Shown here: positions 33,823-41,435 of the stretch, in pieces | Position numbering within the stretch: the first letter of the stretch is position 1 | Layout: every line of letters begins with the position of its first letter | Assembly: GCA_002408485.1 (NCBI GenBank) | Contig: DHSP01000020.1 | Coordinates: forward strand, 1,815 to 49,088 | DNA: 47,274 bases | Origin: Proteiniphilum sp. UBA5283 | GTDB lineage: Bacteria > Bacteroidota > Bacteroidia > Bacteroidales > Dysgonomonadaceae | Direction: 5' to 3' | The notes under the pieces: model-generated | Seen by the model: the letters and a program-made list of their open reading frames with translations, nothing else | Databases searched by the model: none | What the model was told of the DNA's origin: nothing | Made by a program: the position numbers and the translations under genes

Positions 33823-34947
33823 TTAACTTAAATGATATCCCTGACTGTTTAGTTCCGATGCGCGGAACAGGGTGTATAATTCTTTTTGTAGCGGATAATC
33901 CCAACAACCGAGGCTATGGAATATTTCGCCTCCGAAACCCGATTTGAACTTATACAGACCGAACAACGGATGGTGGGGGTCGGGCGAGGGAGAAATGCCG
34001 AACATGTCATATTCGGTACATCCTGCCACTTTCGACCGGCAGATGGCTTCCCATTGTAGCGCGTAGGTTGCCATTAAGTTTCGTTGTCCGGAAGAGGATG
34101 CTCCGTAAAGGTAGGAGGCTCTGTGTTTCGTGATTACCAGAAACATGGCTGCCAGAGGTTTACCCTCTTTTTCCGCAATCAACAGGCTTACATCGGCCGG
34201 CGAGCGGGTCTCGTCGGCCCGGGCTGTCAGCACTGCCTCAAAATATTTCAGGTCGTTGAGAAGAATGTGGTTTCTGGCAGCAGTTTCTTTATAGAGCTCA
34301 TACCAGACATCGATTCCCTCCAGTCCCATTGCTTTAACGATTACTCCTCTTCGATGGGACAAACCTATGTTGTACCTTGTTTTGGGTTTCATCTTTTTGA
34401 GAAGCGTTTCCCTGTTGAGTGTTAAATCCAGATAAACCGTATTTGCCGGTAGGATATTGGAATGGGCTTTTTTAAAATTCCAGTTGTGCGTGTTGAAGTT
34501 GAAGCGAAATTCCTGCGTTGGACTATCAGGTTCCCCTCTCCAAACGCCATTTTCGTCATAATTATCTTTCTCTTTGGCCCAGTAGGATTCCCAGCAGAGA
34601 TCGTACCGAATGAGAATGCAGCTTTTCGGCAGGTAGGAGCGTAGGGATTCTGAAAGCTCTTCCAGAAACATCCCCTGTAGCTCGTCGGCAGGCTCCAGCT
34701 CGGGACCGTAAGGAACATAGGCCACAGTGTGATATCGGTCTATTTGCTGCAGTATGATCAGCACGTCGGAGATGATTGCTGGCTGGTTACTGGTGGCGAG
34801 GAGGAGATCCGACTTCCTCGAGGTGAAGTTGATGGCAATGGTGTTTGCACCGAGAGAAGATTTCACGGCCGACCAGAAAGCCGTTTGTTGTAAAATGGGT
34901 GTGGCGTAAAGTTCATCGGTGTCCTTGGGACGAATATTCGTTAGCAT
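33823..34947 (-). CDS. FemAB-like peptidoglycan-bridge-family transferase
   Basis: A 374-residue protein of the FemABX superfamily, with two GNAT-like lobes. Signatures are LKKMKPKTRYNIGLSHRRGV, WYELYKETAARNHI, LLIAEKEGKPLAAMFLVI, ASYLYGASSSGQRNLMA-type loop and the C-terminal DMFGISPSPDPHHPLFGLYKFKSGF, which strongly resemble Fem aminoacyl transferases that use aminoacyl-tRNA to add amino acids to lipid II. Bacteroidetes cell walls usually lack interpeptide bridges, so its natural acceptor is unclear. It carries a consensus promoter and is cotranscribed with the GNAT downstream. It is a different branch from the FemAB-like protein at 11144-12130. Confidence 0.82.
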   Translation of the reverse strand: MLTNIRPKDTDELYATPILQQTAFWSAVKSSLGANTIAINFTSRKSDLLLATSNQPAIISDVLIILQQIDRYHTVAYVPYGPELEPADELQGMFLEELSESLRSYLPKSCILIRYDLCWESYWAKEKDNYDENGVWRGEPDSPTQEFRFNFNTHNWNFKKAHSNILPANTVYLDLTLNRETLLKKMKPKTRYNIGLSHRRGVIVKAMGLEGIDVWYELYKETAARNHILLNDLKYFEAVLTARADETRSPADVSLLIAEKEGKPLAAMFLVITKHRASYLYGASSSGQRNLMATYALQWEAICRSKVAGCTEYDMFGISPSPDPHHPLFGLYKFKSGFGGEIFHSLGCWDYPLQKELYTLFRASELNSQGYHLS

Positions 34948-34985
34948 ACTTTTATCAGGGAAACGAGCAAAAGGTAAACGCTAAA

Positions 34986-35001
34986 AATCGTTGGAACGAT
35001 T
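34986..35001. promoter_or_regulatory. Perfect 16-bp palindrome upstream of the FemAB-like gene
   Basis: AATCGTTGGAACGATT is a perfect palindrome with no loop space, so it is a protein-binding rather than a hairpin site. It lies 38 bases before the start codon and downstream of the -7 box, a typical repressor position. Confidence 0.4.
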
Positions 35002-35011
35002 GCTAGTAAGC

Positions 35012-35064
35012 CTACCTTCTGCATTTTAAACCTGCGAAGGTAGTCAAAAAAAATCAATTTCCAA
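35012..35064 (-). promoter_or_regulatory. Bacteroidetes promoter and leader inverted repeat for the FemAB-like gene
   Basis: On the minus strand TTG (35062-35064), a 19-base spacer and TACCTTCG (35035-35042) match the consensus with one mismatch. CTACCTTC (35012-35019) and GAAGGTAG (35036-35043) form an 8-bp inverted repeat that includes the -7 box, so a folded leader or a bound protein could control it. Confidence 0.45.
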
Positions 35065-35115
35065 TGCTTCCGGCAGGAATGGAAAGCCCGGCATGCCTTG
35101 TGTTTTTATCCGGGA

Positions 35116-35457
35116 TCAGAAAACATCGGGTTCGGCTTTTGCCGCAGTGGCGGTAACGCTGCGGAAATCCCGGTCGAAGTGATTCAGAAGCATTTCTATC
35201 ATTTTGCTATGAAATGCAGTATAGAGCCGGGAGGTAATATGTTTTCTGTCTTTTCTTTTTAACAGGCCGAAACGCAATTGATTTTCATCTACCCATATCT
35301 GGGGTTTAAAAAAAGCTTCGTTCTTCCACAACAGGGAGCCATAGGTGATGCGCCCGTCGTCAGTGCGTACCCACTTGTCTGCTTTCTTGCTGTCGATCAA
35401 TTCGTAAATTCTGTCGAGCAGCAAATCCGGTTGATCTGTATGGATGATGATGGCCAT
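35116..35457 (-). CDS. Small protein of unknown function after murQ
   Basis: With start at 35457 (MAIIIHTDQPDLLLDRIYEL) it has 113 residues and follows murQ after 10 bases; a longer frame from 35493 would overlap murQ by 26 bases. The sequence has one predicted alpha-beta domain (ELIDSKKADKWVRTDDGRIT, then LWKNEAFFKPQIWVDENQLRFGL) and no membrane segment or signal. I recognise no family. The context, downstream of murQ, suggests a link to cell-wall recycling only by position. Confidence 0.65.
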   Translation of the reverse strand: MAIIIHTDQPDLLLDRIYELIDSKKADKWVRTDDGRITYGSLLWKNEAFFKPQIWVDENQLRFGLLKRKDRKHITSRLYTAFHSKMIEMLLNHFDRDFRSVTATAAKAEPDVF

Positions 35458-35467
35458 TTCGAATGAT

Positions 35468-36286
35468 TTATTGTCCGTTTCTGTAGCTGTCAATGGCTTT
35501 TTTCACCGATCCGTGAATCATCAGCAGGTTCTTAGCCTGTTCATAATTGAGCGAGAGCTCGTCCACAATCATGCGTGTACCCCTGTCCACCAGTTTCTGG
35601 TTGGTGAGCTGCATGTTCACCATGCGGTTGCCTTTTACCCTGCCCAGTTTGATCATGGTGCTGGTTGTGATCATGTTCAGCACCAGTTTTTGCGCTGTCC
35701 CTGATTTCATGCGCGTGCTACCGGTGACGTATTCCGGGCCTACGATCGGTTCAATTTTGATCTCTGCTTCTGCTGCCACGGGAGAGTCCGGGTTGCAGCT
35801 GATTGCGGCAGTGAGGATGCCCTTCTCACGTGCGCGACGCAATGCTCCGATGACGTAAGGGGTGGTGCCCGATGCGGCAATTCCCACCAAAACGTCGTCT
35901 TCGTTGATTTTATGTTCCATCAGGTCCTCCCAGCCCTTTTCCATATTATCTTCCGCTGCTTCCACCGGATTACGCAGGGCATTGTCCCCTCCGGCGATCA
36001 GCCCGATTACATAGCTGTTGGGCATGCCGAAGGTGGGAGGTATCTCGGAGGCATCAAGTACCCCGAGCCTGCCGCTGGTTCCTGCACCCAGGTAAAAAAG
36101 ACGTCCCCCGCGACGCATGCGTTCGACGGTACCGGTGACCAGCCTCTCTATCTCAGGAATGGCCTTTTGAACGGCGATCGCCACCTTCTGGTCTTCGGCA
36201 TTTATCTCTGTCAACAGTTCCAGAACCGATTTTTTTTCCAGATCGTTGTAGTGCGAAGGTTGTTCTGTAATTTTTACGAATGTCAT
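35468..36286 (-). CDS. murQ: N-acetylmuramic acid 6-phosphate etherase
   Basis: A 272-residue SIS-domain lyase that cleaves the lactyl ether of MurNAc-6-P to GlcNAc-6-P and lactate in peptidoglycan recycling. The family signatures are GRLFYLGAGTSGRLGVLDAS, the GLIAGGDNALRNPVE segment, GIAASGTTPYVIGAL and GPEYVTGSTRMKSGTAQK. Length is a little shorter than E. coli MurQ (298) but all core motifs are present. It lies just after the kinase gene on the same strand. Confidence 0.95.
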   Translation of the reverse strand: MTFVKITEQPSHYNDLEKKSVLELLTEINAEDQKVAIAVQKAIPEIERLVTGTVERMRRGGRLFYLGAGTSGRLGVLDASEIPPTFGMPNSYVIGLIAGGDNALRNPVEAAEDNMEKGWEDLMEHKINEDDVLVGIAASGTTPYVIGALRRAREKGILTAAISCNPDSPVAAEAEIKIEPIVGPEYVTGSTRMKSGTAQKLVLNMITTSTMIKLGRVKGNRMVNMQLTNQKLVDRGTRMIVDELSLNYEQAKNLLMIHGSVKKAIDSYRNGQ

Positions 36287-36317
36287 ATGGTGGGTCTCAA
36301 TGTTTAGTGTCAGATTA

Positions 36318-37211
36318 TCAGCGAGTTACTTCAGGTGGCTCCCTCCCGGCCTTTGCCGGTTGATAAAAACGAATCAGTCCTGGCATGGGAGATTGTGCAA
36401 TTTCTCCGATCCCGATATTTTTTTGATGTGCCACTTCCTTCAACAGGTCGGCGTAATGCCAGGCGATTGATCCTACAAAATTAACCTTATTTTTTTGATA
36501 ATTGTACTGCATGACGTTTCTATCGAAGAAATCAGAAAAACTCCGGGTAACAATACGTCGAATGTGTGGAACATCGAGGTGCTTCATCAGGAAGGGTGCG
36601 AGCCCTGCCAGAAAACGGCTGGGAAAGGGTTGACGGTATACCTTGTCGATGATTGAGGCTGTTGTAAGCCCGTATTCATTCAGAAAAGCATCTTTCAACC
36701 CTTCCGGAAGCTGGTTCTTCAATGCATCACTCACCAGCTGCTTGCCCAGTGAGGCGCCGCTTCCCTCGTCACCAAGTATAAATCCGAGCGGGGAAATCTG
36801 CTTTACAATTTCTTTTCCGTTCCATTCGCAGGAATTGCTGCCGGTACCGAGGATGCAGGCAATTCCCGCTTCGTGTCCGCAGAGACTGTGCGCGGCCGCA
36901 ATAAGGTCGCTATACACACAGATTGTTTCGGCGGGAAACGATTGGGATAGGGCATTTTTCACGAGGGGGATTTTTTCCGGGATGCAGCCCGTACCATAGA
37001 AATGGATCGATCGAACTTTTTTTTCTTTCAGCAGGGGATAGACGTGCAACCTGACCTCCTCTGCAATTTCCTCTTCGGACTGATATACCGGGCTGAATCC
37101 TTTTGTCGAAAATTGCTGCACGATCTGACCTCCGTGTGTCAGGCACCAGTCGGTCTTGGTGGCACCGCTGTCGGCGATCAGGATATTCTTCCCCGATTGT
37201 GAATAATTCAT
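36318..37211 (-). CDS. BadF/BcrA-family amino-sugar kinase (probable MurNAc / GlcNAc kinase)
   Basis: A 297-residue ASKHA-fold kinase. ATP-binding motifs are ADSGATKTDW (phosphate 1), ILGTGSNSCEWNG (phosphate 2) and LGDEGSGASLGKQL. With murQ 31 bases downstream the likely product is MurNAc-6-P, as for MurK enzymes of Bacteroidetes and Clostridium that phosphorylate MurNAc and GlcNAc. The gene order (membrane protein, kinase, murQ) resembles the murTKQ cluster described in Tannerella forsythia. Substrate choice is inference from context. Confidence 0.87.
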   Translation of the reverse strand: MNYSQSGKNILIADSGATKTDWCLTHGGQIVQQFSTKGFSPVYQSEEEIAEEVRLHVYPLLKEKKVRSIHFYGTGCIPEKIPLVKNALSQSFPAETICVYSDLIAAAHSLCGHEAGIACILGTGSNSCEWNGKEIVKQISPLGFILGDEGSGASLGKQLVSDALKNQLPEGLKDAFLNEYGLTTASIIDKVYRQPFPSRFLAGLAPFLMKHLDVPHIRRIVTRSFSDFFDRNVMQYNYQKNKVNFVGSIAWHYADLLKEVAHQKNIGIGEIAQSPMPGLIRFYQPAKAGREPPEVTR

Positions 37212-37252
37212 GCTGTTTGATTGTTTTGGTGTGATAAACCGCTCTTCGCCAT

Positions 37253-38425
37253 TTATAGTTTGATATAAATATTTTTTTTGTAGAGAATATATCCAAAGAG
37301 CCAGCAGAACGTGACGAACAGCAATGCGTAAAGCAGCGATCCGAAATAATCTCCTGCCCAGGGGTGCAGCAACACTTCGTAAGTAAACCCTTTGATGGAA
37401 ATTGCCTCTCCCTGCCAGTTAATCCGGATGTTGGAAACCAGATTGGCCATCACACCGGCAAAAACATATACAATGAGCGGATTCACCCCGAAGGCGTGAA
37501 AAAAGCGGCACCATCGTTCTTTCTGATGGATATCGATGATCCAGATCAGCAGTCCCAGCAGTTGTGCGGCAAAACCGGTGGTGGCAAGTACGAAGGTGGG
37601 GCTCCATATCTTCTTGTTGATGGGACATCCGTATTGCAGGAGTAACCCCGAGAATGCCAGTAGGGTACCCCATATCAGCAATTTCTCCACCCGGGTGTGG
37701 TTGTCTTTGTTTTCGACGATCAGTTTACCAGATAGAAATCCGATCAGTACATGGGCAATGGAAGGGAGGGTGCTGAGCAACCCTTCGGGATCGAATGCGA
37801 TGCGTACTCCTTCCGGTGTGGTGTCCCTATACATGTGGGTGGGTCCCAAAAATGCCTTGTCCACCACTGCGATGATATTTTCTTCCGACATCTCAAATCC
37901 TTTCCCGAATCGAAGGATCAGGTAGTATCCCAGGAGCAGGATGCCAATTACCCACGGCAGCAGTTTGCTCTTCACCAAAACAGACGCTAGAGCGGAAAAG
38001 CCATAGGCCAGCGCCAGTCGCTGCAGCACACCCAGTATGCGGAGGGTGTCGAAATGAGATGCCGCTACACCGAATGGTTCCCCGGAAGCAAGTCCGCGTG
38101 TGAGCTGCCCGAACCATCCCAGTGCCAGTCCAATTACGAAGATAAGGATAGTGCGCCGCACAATTTTCCATACGGCTGCTTTGGAGGGTTTAAAGTTGAA
38201 TTTCCGCAGAGACATGAAGGTGGAGACCCCCATGATAAACATGAAGAAGGGAAATACCAAATCGGTGGGCGTAAGCCCGTGCCATTGAGCATGTTTGAGC
38301 GGTGCATAGGTATAACTCCATGAGCCGGGATTATTGACCATGATCATGCCGGCAATGGTGATGCCGCGGAGAATGTCGAGCGACAGGAGGCGGTTGCCCT
38401 GTTTGGCAGAAAGCGTTGCATTCAT
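37253..38425 (-). CDS. DUF5009 / HGSNAT-like multi-pass membrane protein
   Basis: A 390-residue protein with about ten membrane helices and the family opening RLLSLDILRGITIAGMIMVN followed by HAQWHGLTPTDLVFPFFMFIMG. Relatives include heparan-alpha-glucosaminide acetyltransferase and NagX, which sit in amino-sugar gene clusters and are proposed to transport or acetylate GlcNAc-type sugars. Located 41 bases upstream of the kinase and murQ, it may import MurNAc, as MurT does in Tannerella; family identity to MurT should be checked by alignment. It heads the murQ operon. Confidence 0.84.
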   Translation of the reverse strand: MNATLSAKQGNRLLSLDILRGITIAGMIMVNNPGSWSYTYAPLKHAQWHGLTPTDLVFPFFMFIMGVSTFMSLRKFNFKPSKAAVWKIVRRTILIFVIGLALGWFGQLTRGLASGEPFGVAASHFDTLRILGVLQRLALAYGFSALASVLVKSKLLPWVIGILLLGYYLILRFGKGFEMSEENIIAVVDKAFLGPTHMYRDTTPEGVRIAFDPEGLLSTLPSIAHVLIGFLSGKLIVENKDNHTRVEKLLIWGTLLAFSGLLLQYGCPINKKIWSPTFVLATTGFAAQLLGLLIWIIDIHQKERWCRFFHAFGVNPLIVYVFAGVMANLVSNIRINWQGEAISIKGFTYEVLLHPWAGDYFGSLLYALLFVTFCWLFGYILYKKNIYIKL

Positions 38426-38496
38426 AGAAGAAAATTAATATTTGTATGTTTACGACAGATACGGATCTTTCACAGGGATAGTCAAAAAACGCAAGC

Positions 38497-38723
38497 TTAT
38501 CGGCGGTAAAGATAATACTTCTTGCTCAATTTTCTGAATGGCTCCTCGTCTTTGGTCCAGTAGGTGCGGATCTCTTCGAAGCGGTGATTTAGGCTGAACG
38601 CGAGTCTGATCTGATTTTCACCTTGATTTTCTGGGCAACAGCCGTCGTGTGGAACATCAGCGCACAGAGTATCACGACGAAAAACAACCCTGGTTTGGGG
38701 GACCTTGGTATGTTAGTTTTCAT
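38497..38723 (-). pseudogene. Relic of a secreted enzyme gene, possibly NamZ/DUF1343 exo-muramidase
   Basis: An ATG at 38723 opens a good signal peptide (GLFFVVILCALMFHTTAVAQ) that runs only 44 codons to a stop at 38589. In another frame, continuing to a stop at 38497, lies a coherent C-terminal tail (FEEIRTYWTKDEEPFRKLSK followed by KYYLYRR). This tail resembles, from memory, the ending of DUF1343/NamZ proteins (a W, then a F..R..YLLY pattern). A normal DUF1343 gene encodes about 400 residues, so most of the body seems to be deleted and the frame shifted. The flanking genes (AmpG-like permease, MurNAc kinase, murQ) are just where a NamZ gene would be expected. Confidence 0.5.
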
Positions 38724-38768
38724 AATCCAGACTTTAATCCTGTTAAATAATAAATATGATTCGCTCGT

Positions 38769-40073
38769 TTAAGCTGCGTCCGGCTCTCCTTTTTTAGATC
38801 TGCCAAAGCCGGGGTCTACCTTCATAAAGGGGATCAGCACCAGTGTGGGAATCGTGAGGAGCATGATCAGGATGAAGAAATGCTGGTATCCCAGCTGTTC
38901 CTGGATCCATCCGGCAGCCATGCCGGGTAGCATCATTCCCAAAGCCATGAATCCCGTGCAGATGGAATAGTGGGCTGTTTTGTGATCACCCTGAGAAAAA
39001 TAAATCAGGTATAGCATATAGGCGGTAAACCCGAAGCCGTACCCTAGCTGTTCCACAGCTACGGCCGCATTCACCCAGAAAATGTTTTCGGGCTGATAAA
39101 ATGCAAGGTAGAGGTATGCCGCATGAGGGAGGGTAATGGCCAGTGCCATGGGCCAGAGCCAATACTTAAGGCCCTGACGCGAAGCCACAATTCCGCCGAT
39201 GATTCCGCCCAGGGTGAGGGCAATCACACCCACCGTGCCATAGGTGATGCCCACTTCGGAAGTGCTTAGCCCCAATCCACCCACTTCGCGGCTGTCAAGC
39301 AAAAAGGGCGATGCCATCTTAACGAGCATCGCTTCGGACAGCCTGTATAATAACATGAAAGCAATGGCCAGCCTTATCCCCTTTTTTGTGAAAAAAGATT
39401 TAAAGGTATTTCCAAATTCTGTCACTACCTCCCGGGGTGTACGGGCTGACTTTCCGGTATCAGCATGTGGGTAGGGCAAGACAAAACGATGGTACACAAA
39501 AAATGCCAGGAATAGACCTGCCAGGATGAAGAAGGTGAGACTCCAGGCATAAGGAATCCTGCCGGTCGATTTTTCCAGGAATCCTGCCAATACGACCAGC
39601 AATCCCTGGCCGGTGATTGAGGCAAAGCGATAGAAGGTACTGCGGATGCCCACGAAGAAGGACTGTTGCGAGTCGTCCAGTGCGAGCATGTAAAAGCCGT
39701 CGGCAGCTATGTCGTGTGTGGCCGAACTGAAAGCCATGAGCCAGAAGAAAGCAAGCGAGGCCTGCAGGTAGAACGGCGAGGGAAGAGTAAAGGCTACCCC
39801 CGCCAGTCCGGCACCAATCAGCAGCTGCATGGAGACGATCCACCATCGTTTTGTTTTCAGGATATCCACAAAAGGGCTCCAGAAAGGTTTGATTACCCAG
39901 GGTAGATACAACCAGCTTGTATACAGAGCTATTTCCGTATTGGAGAGCCCAAAACGTTTGTACATGATCACCGAAACGGTCATTACGGCCACGTAGGGTA
40001 ATCCTTCCGCGAAATAGAGCGTGGGTATCCATGTCCAGGGATTGCGGAATGTGACTTTCTGTTGCTTGTTCAT
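38769..40073 (-). CDS. AmpG-like muropeptide MFS permease
   Basis: A 434-residue twelve-helix MFS transporter. The opening PTLYFAEGLPYVAVMTVSVI and SWLYLPWVIKPFWSPFVDIL, and ATHDIAADGFYMLALDD later, match the AmpG family, which brings GlcNAc-anhydroMurNAc muropeptides into the cytoplasm for recycling. The protein is shorter than E. coli AmpG (491) because the two extra C-terminal helices are missing, as is usual in Bacteroidetes. It sits between the SpoIID/LytB gene and the NamZ-like relic. Exact substrate (muropeptide or free amino sugar) is inferred. Confidence 0.88.
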   Translation of the reverse strand: MNKQQKVTFRNPWTWIPTLYFAEGLPYVAVMTVSVIMYKRFGLSNTEIALYTSWLYLPWVIKPFWSPFVDILKTKRWWIVSMQLLIGAGLAGVAFTLPSPFYLQASLAFFWLMAFSSATHDIAADGFYMLALDDSQQSFFVGIRSTFYRFASITGQGLLVVLAGFLEKSTGRIPYAWSLTFFILAGLFLAFFVYHRFVLPYPHADTGKSARTPREVVTEFGNTFKSFFTKKGIRLAIAFMLLYRLSEAMLVKMASPFLLDSREVGGLGLSTSEVGITYGTVGVIALTLGGIIGGIVASRQGLKYWLWPMALAITLPHAAYLYLAFYQPENIFWVNAAVAVEQLGYGFGFTAYMLYLIYFSQGDHKTAHYSICTGFMALGMMLPGMAAGWIQEQLGYQHFFILIMLLTIPTLVLIPFMKVDPGFGRSKKGEPDAA

Positions 40074-40121
40074 ACTTATTCTCTTGTTTGTTTTGTACTC
40101 ATCTCCTTTTTGTTGTCGCTT

Positions 40122-41435
40122 TCAATAATGAACAACTGTTTTGGTTTGAGGAAAGTAGTGTGCTAAAATCTGATCACAGGTATATCCCTGCTCCGCCATC
40201 ATGGCAGCGCCTATCTGGCACAAGCCCACTCCGTGACCCCAGCCTGCACCTGTGAGTGTAAATTTTTGCGGGATCCCCTCATCGTTTTCCTCTTCAGCAT
40301 CCACTACGAAGGCGGAACTGTAGAGATGTGAGGAGGAGAGGGTACGCCGTATTTCCAATTCCTTGCCGATGATCATCACGCGTTTTGTCCCGATGATCCT
40401 GATCCGGAGGATGCGTCCTGAGGCACCCCGCTCTAGGGGTTGCAGGTCGATAATTTCACCGTAGTCGATGCCGGAGCGTTCCCTGATCAGCCGGCTGAGT
40501 TCCTCCTGCGAGTAGACCACTTTCCACCGATAGAAGTCGGCCGTCTCCTGGTCGTAGTCGTTTAGTACTTGCCTGAGTACAGCAGCATCCTGTGTGTTGC
40601 AGAAGGCGGGAGGTATTGAGCGAATCCATGCTTCGGCATGCTCTTCGAGGGTAAGATCGGGTAGGGGAGAATTACCGGTAAAATCAGCTTTTCCCTGCAG
40701 GTAGGGATGCACGGTGGGTTCCCACACATTTTCGAAGGCCTCCGTTACGCCGCCGCAGCATTTTGAGAAGCGGGCATCGCAGATGGCGTCGTTGTAGGTA
40801 ATCACCCGACCGCGTGTCTCGTCGATTACTTTATTCACCAGTGCGGTCGTTTGCCGGGTGATGCCCTGGTAACGCTGGCAGTGGTCATCGGCACAGACAT
40901 CGAACCGGTCGTGATCCTCCCGGTCATACCAGCGGATGATCTCGGTGGAAGTGACAAACGAGGTCCGGTAGTCGACCTTAACATCCTTGTTTTTCTTTAT
41001 CTGTGCCAGCAGCCAGCTACGGGAGATGACGGCGTGTGCCTTCAGCAACTCTTCGGAGCTGGTGGCGTTCATCTCGGAAGAGATGACGCTCTTGAGGTAA
41101 TCCTCCAGGGAGACGGTGTTGATGGCAGTGATGCCGTTCTTTTCAACAATAAACTTCAATCCTCCCTGAAAGCGTTGATTTTCTTTACGTTGCCAATGAA
41201 AGTCGACACCTATCACCACCTCTTTTAGTTCGAAGGAATCGTCGTGAATCTGATCCGGTTCGAAGGTGATTTCTTCGTATATTTTCCCTTCAAAAACTAT
41301 TTTTCCGCCGGATATGTCCAATGAATAATCGCCCGGGGGAAACGGCTTTTCCTTCAGTTTATATGTGGAGAGCAGGGTGAAACGGATTTTAGCCTGCTCC
41401 AGGATGATTCCCACATGGATGAGCGGTTCGTTCAT
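40122..41435 (-). CDS. SpoIID/LytB domain protein
   Basis: With start at 41435 (MNEPLIHVGIIL), sharing ATGA with the stop of the glycosyltransferase upstream, it has 437 residues. The SpoIID core is clear: LEDYLKSVISSEMNATSSEE, LKAHAVISRSWLLAQI, the Cys pair region CDARFSKCCGGVTEAFENVW and GWGHGVGLCQIGAAMMAEQG. SpoIID is a lytic transglycosylase acting on denuded glycan in sporulating bacteria; non-sporulating Bacteroidetes carry homologues in cell-wall clusters. No signal peptide is visible, which is odd for a wall-acting enzyme. The ATGA overlap shows tight coupling to the glycosyltransferase. Confidence 0.87.
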   Translation of the reverse strand: MNEPLIHVGIILEQAKIRFTLLSTYKLKEKPFPPGDYSLDISGGKIVFEGKIYEEITFEPDQIHDDSFELKEVVIGVDFHWQRKENQRFQGGLKFIVEKNGITAINTVSLEDYLKSVISSEMNATSSEELLKAHAVISRSWLLAQIKKNKDVKVDYRTSFVTSTEIIRWYDREDHDRFDVCADDHCQRYQGITRQTTALVNKVIDETRGRVITYNDAICDARFSKCCGGVTEAFENVWEPTVHPYLQGKADFTGNSPLPDLTLEEHAEAWIRSIPPAFCNTQDAAVLRQVLNDYDQETADFYRWKVVYSQEELSRLIRERSGIDYGEIIDLQPLERGASGRILRIRIIGTKRVMIIGKELEIRRTLSSSHLYSSAFVVDAEEENDEGIPQKFTLTGAGWGHGVGLCQIGAAMMAEQGYTCDQILAHYFPQTKTVVHY

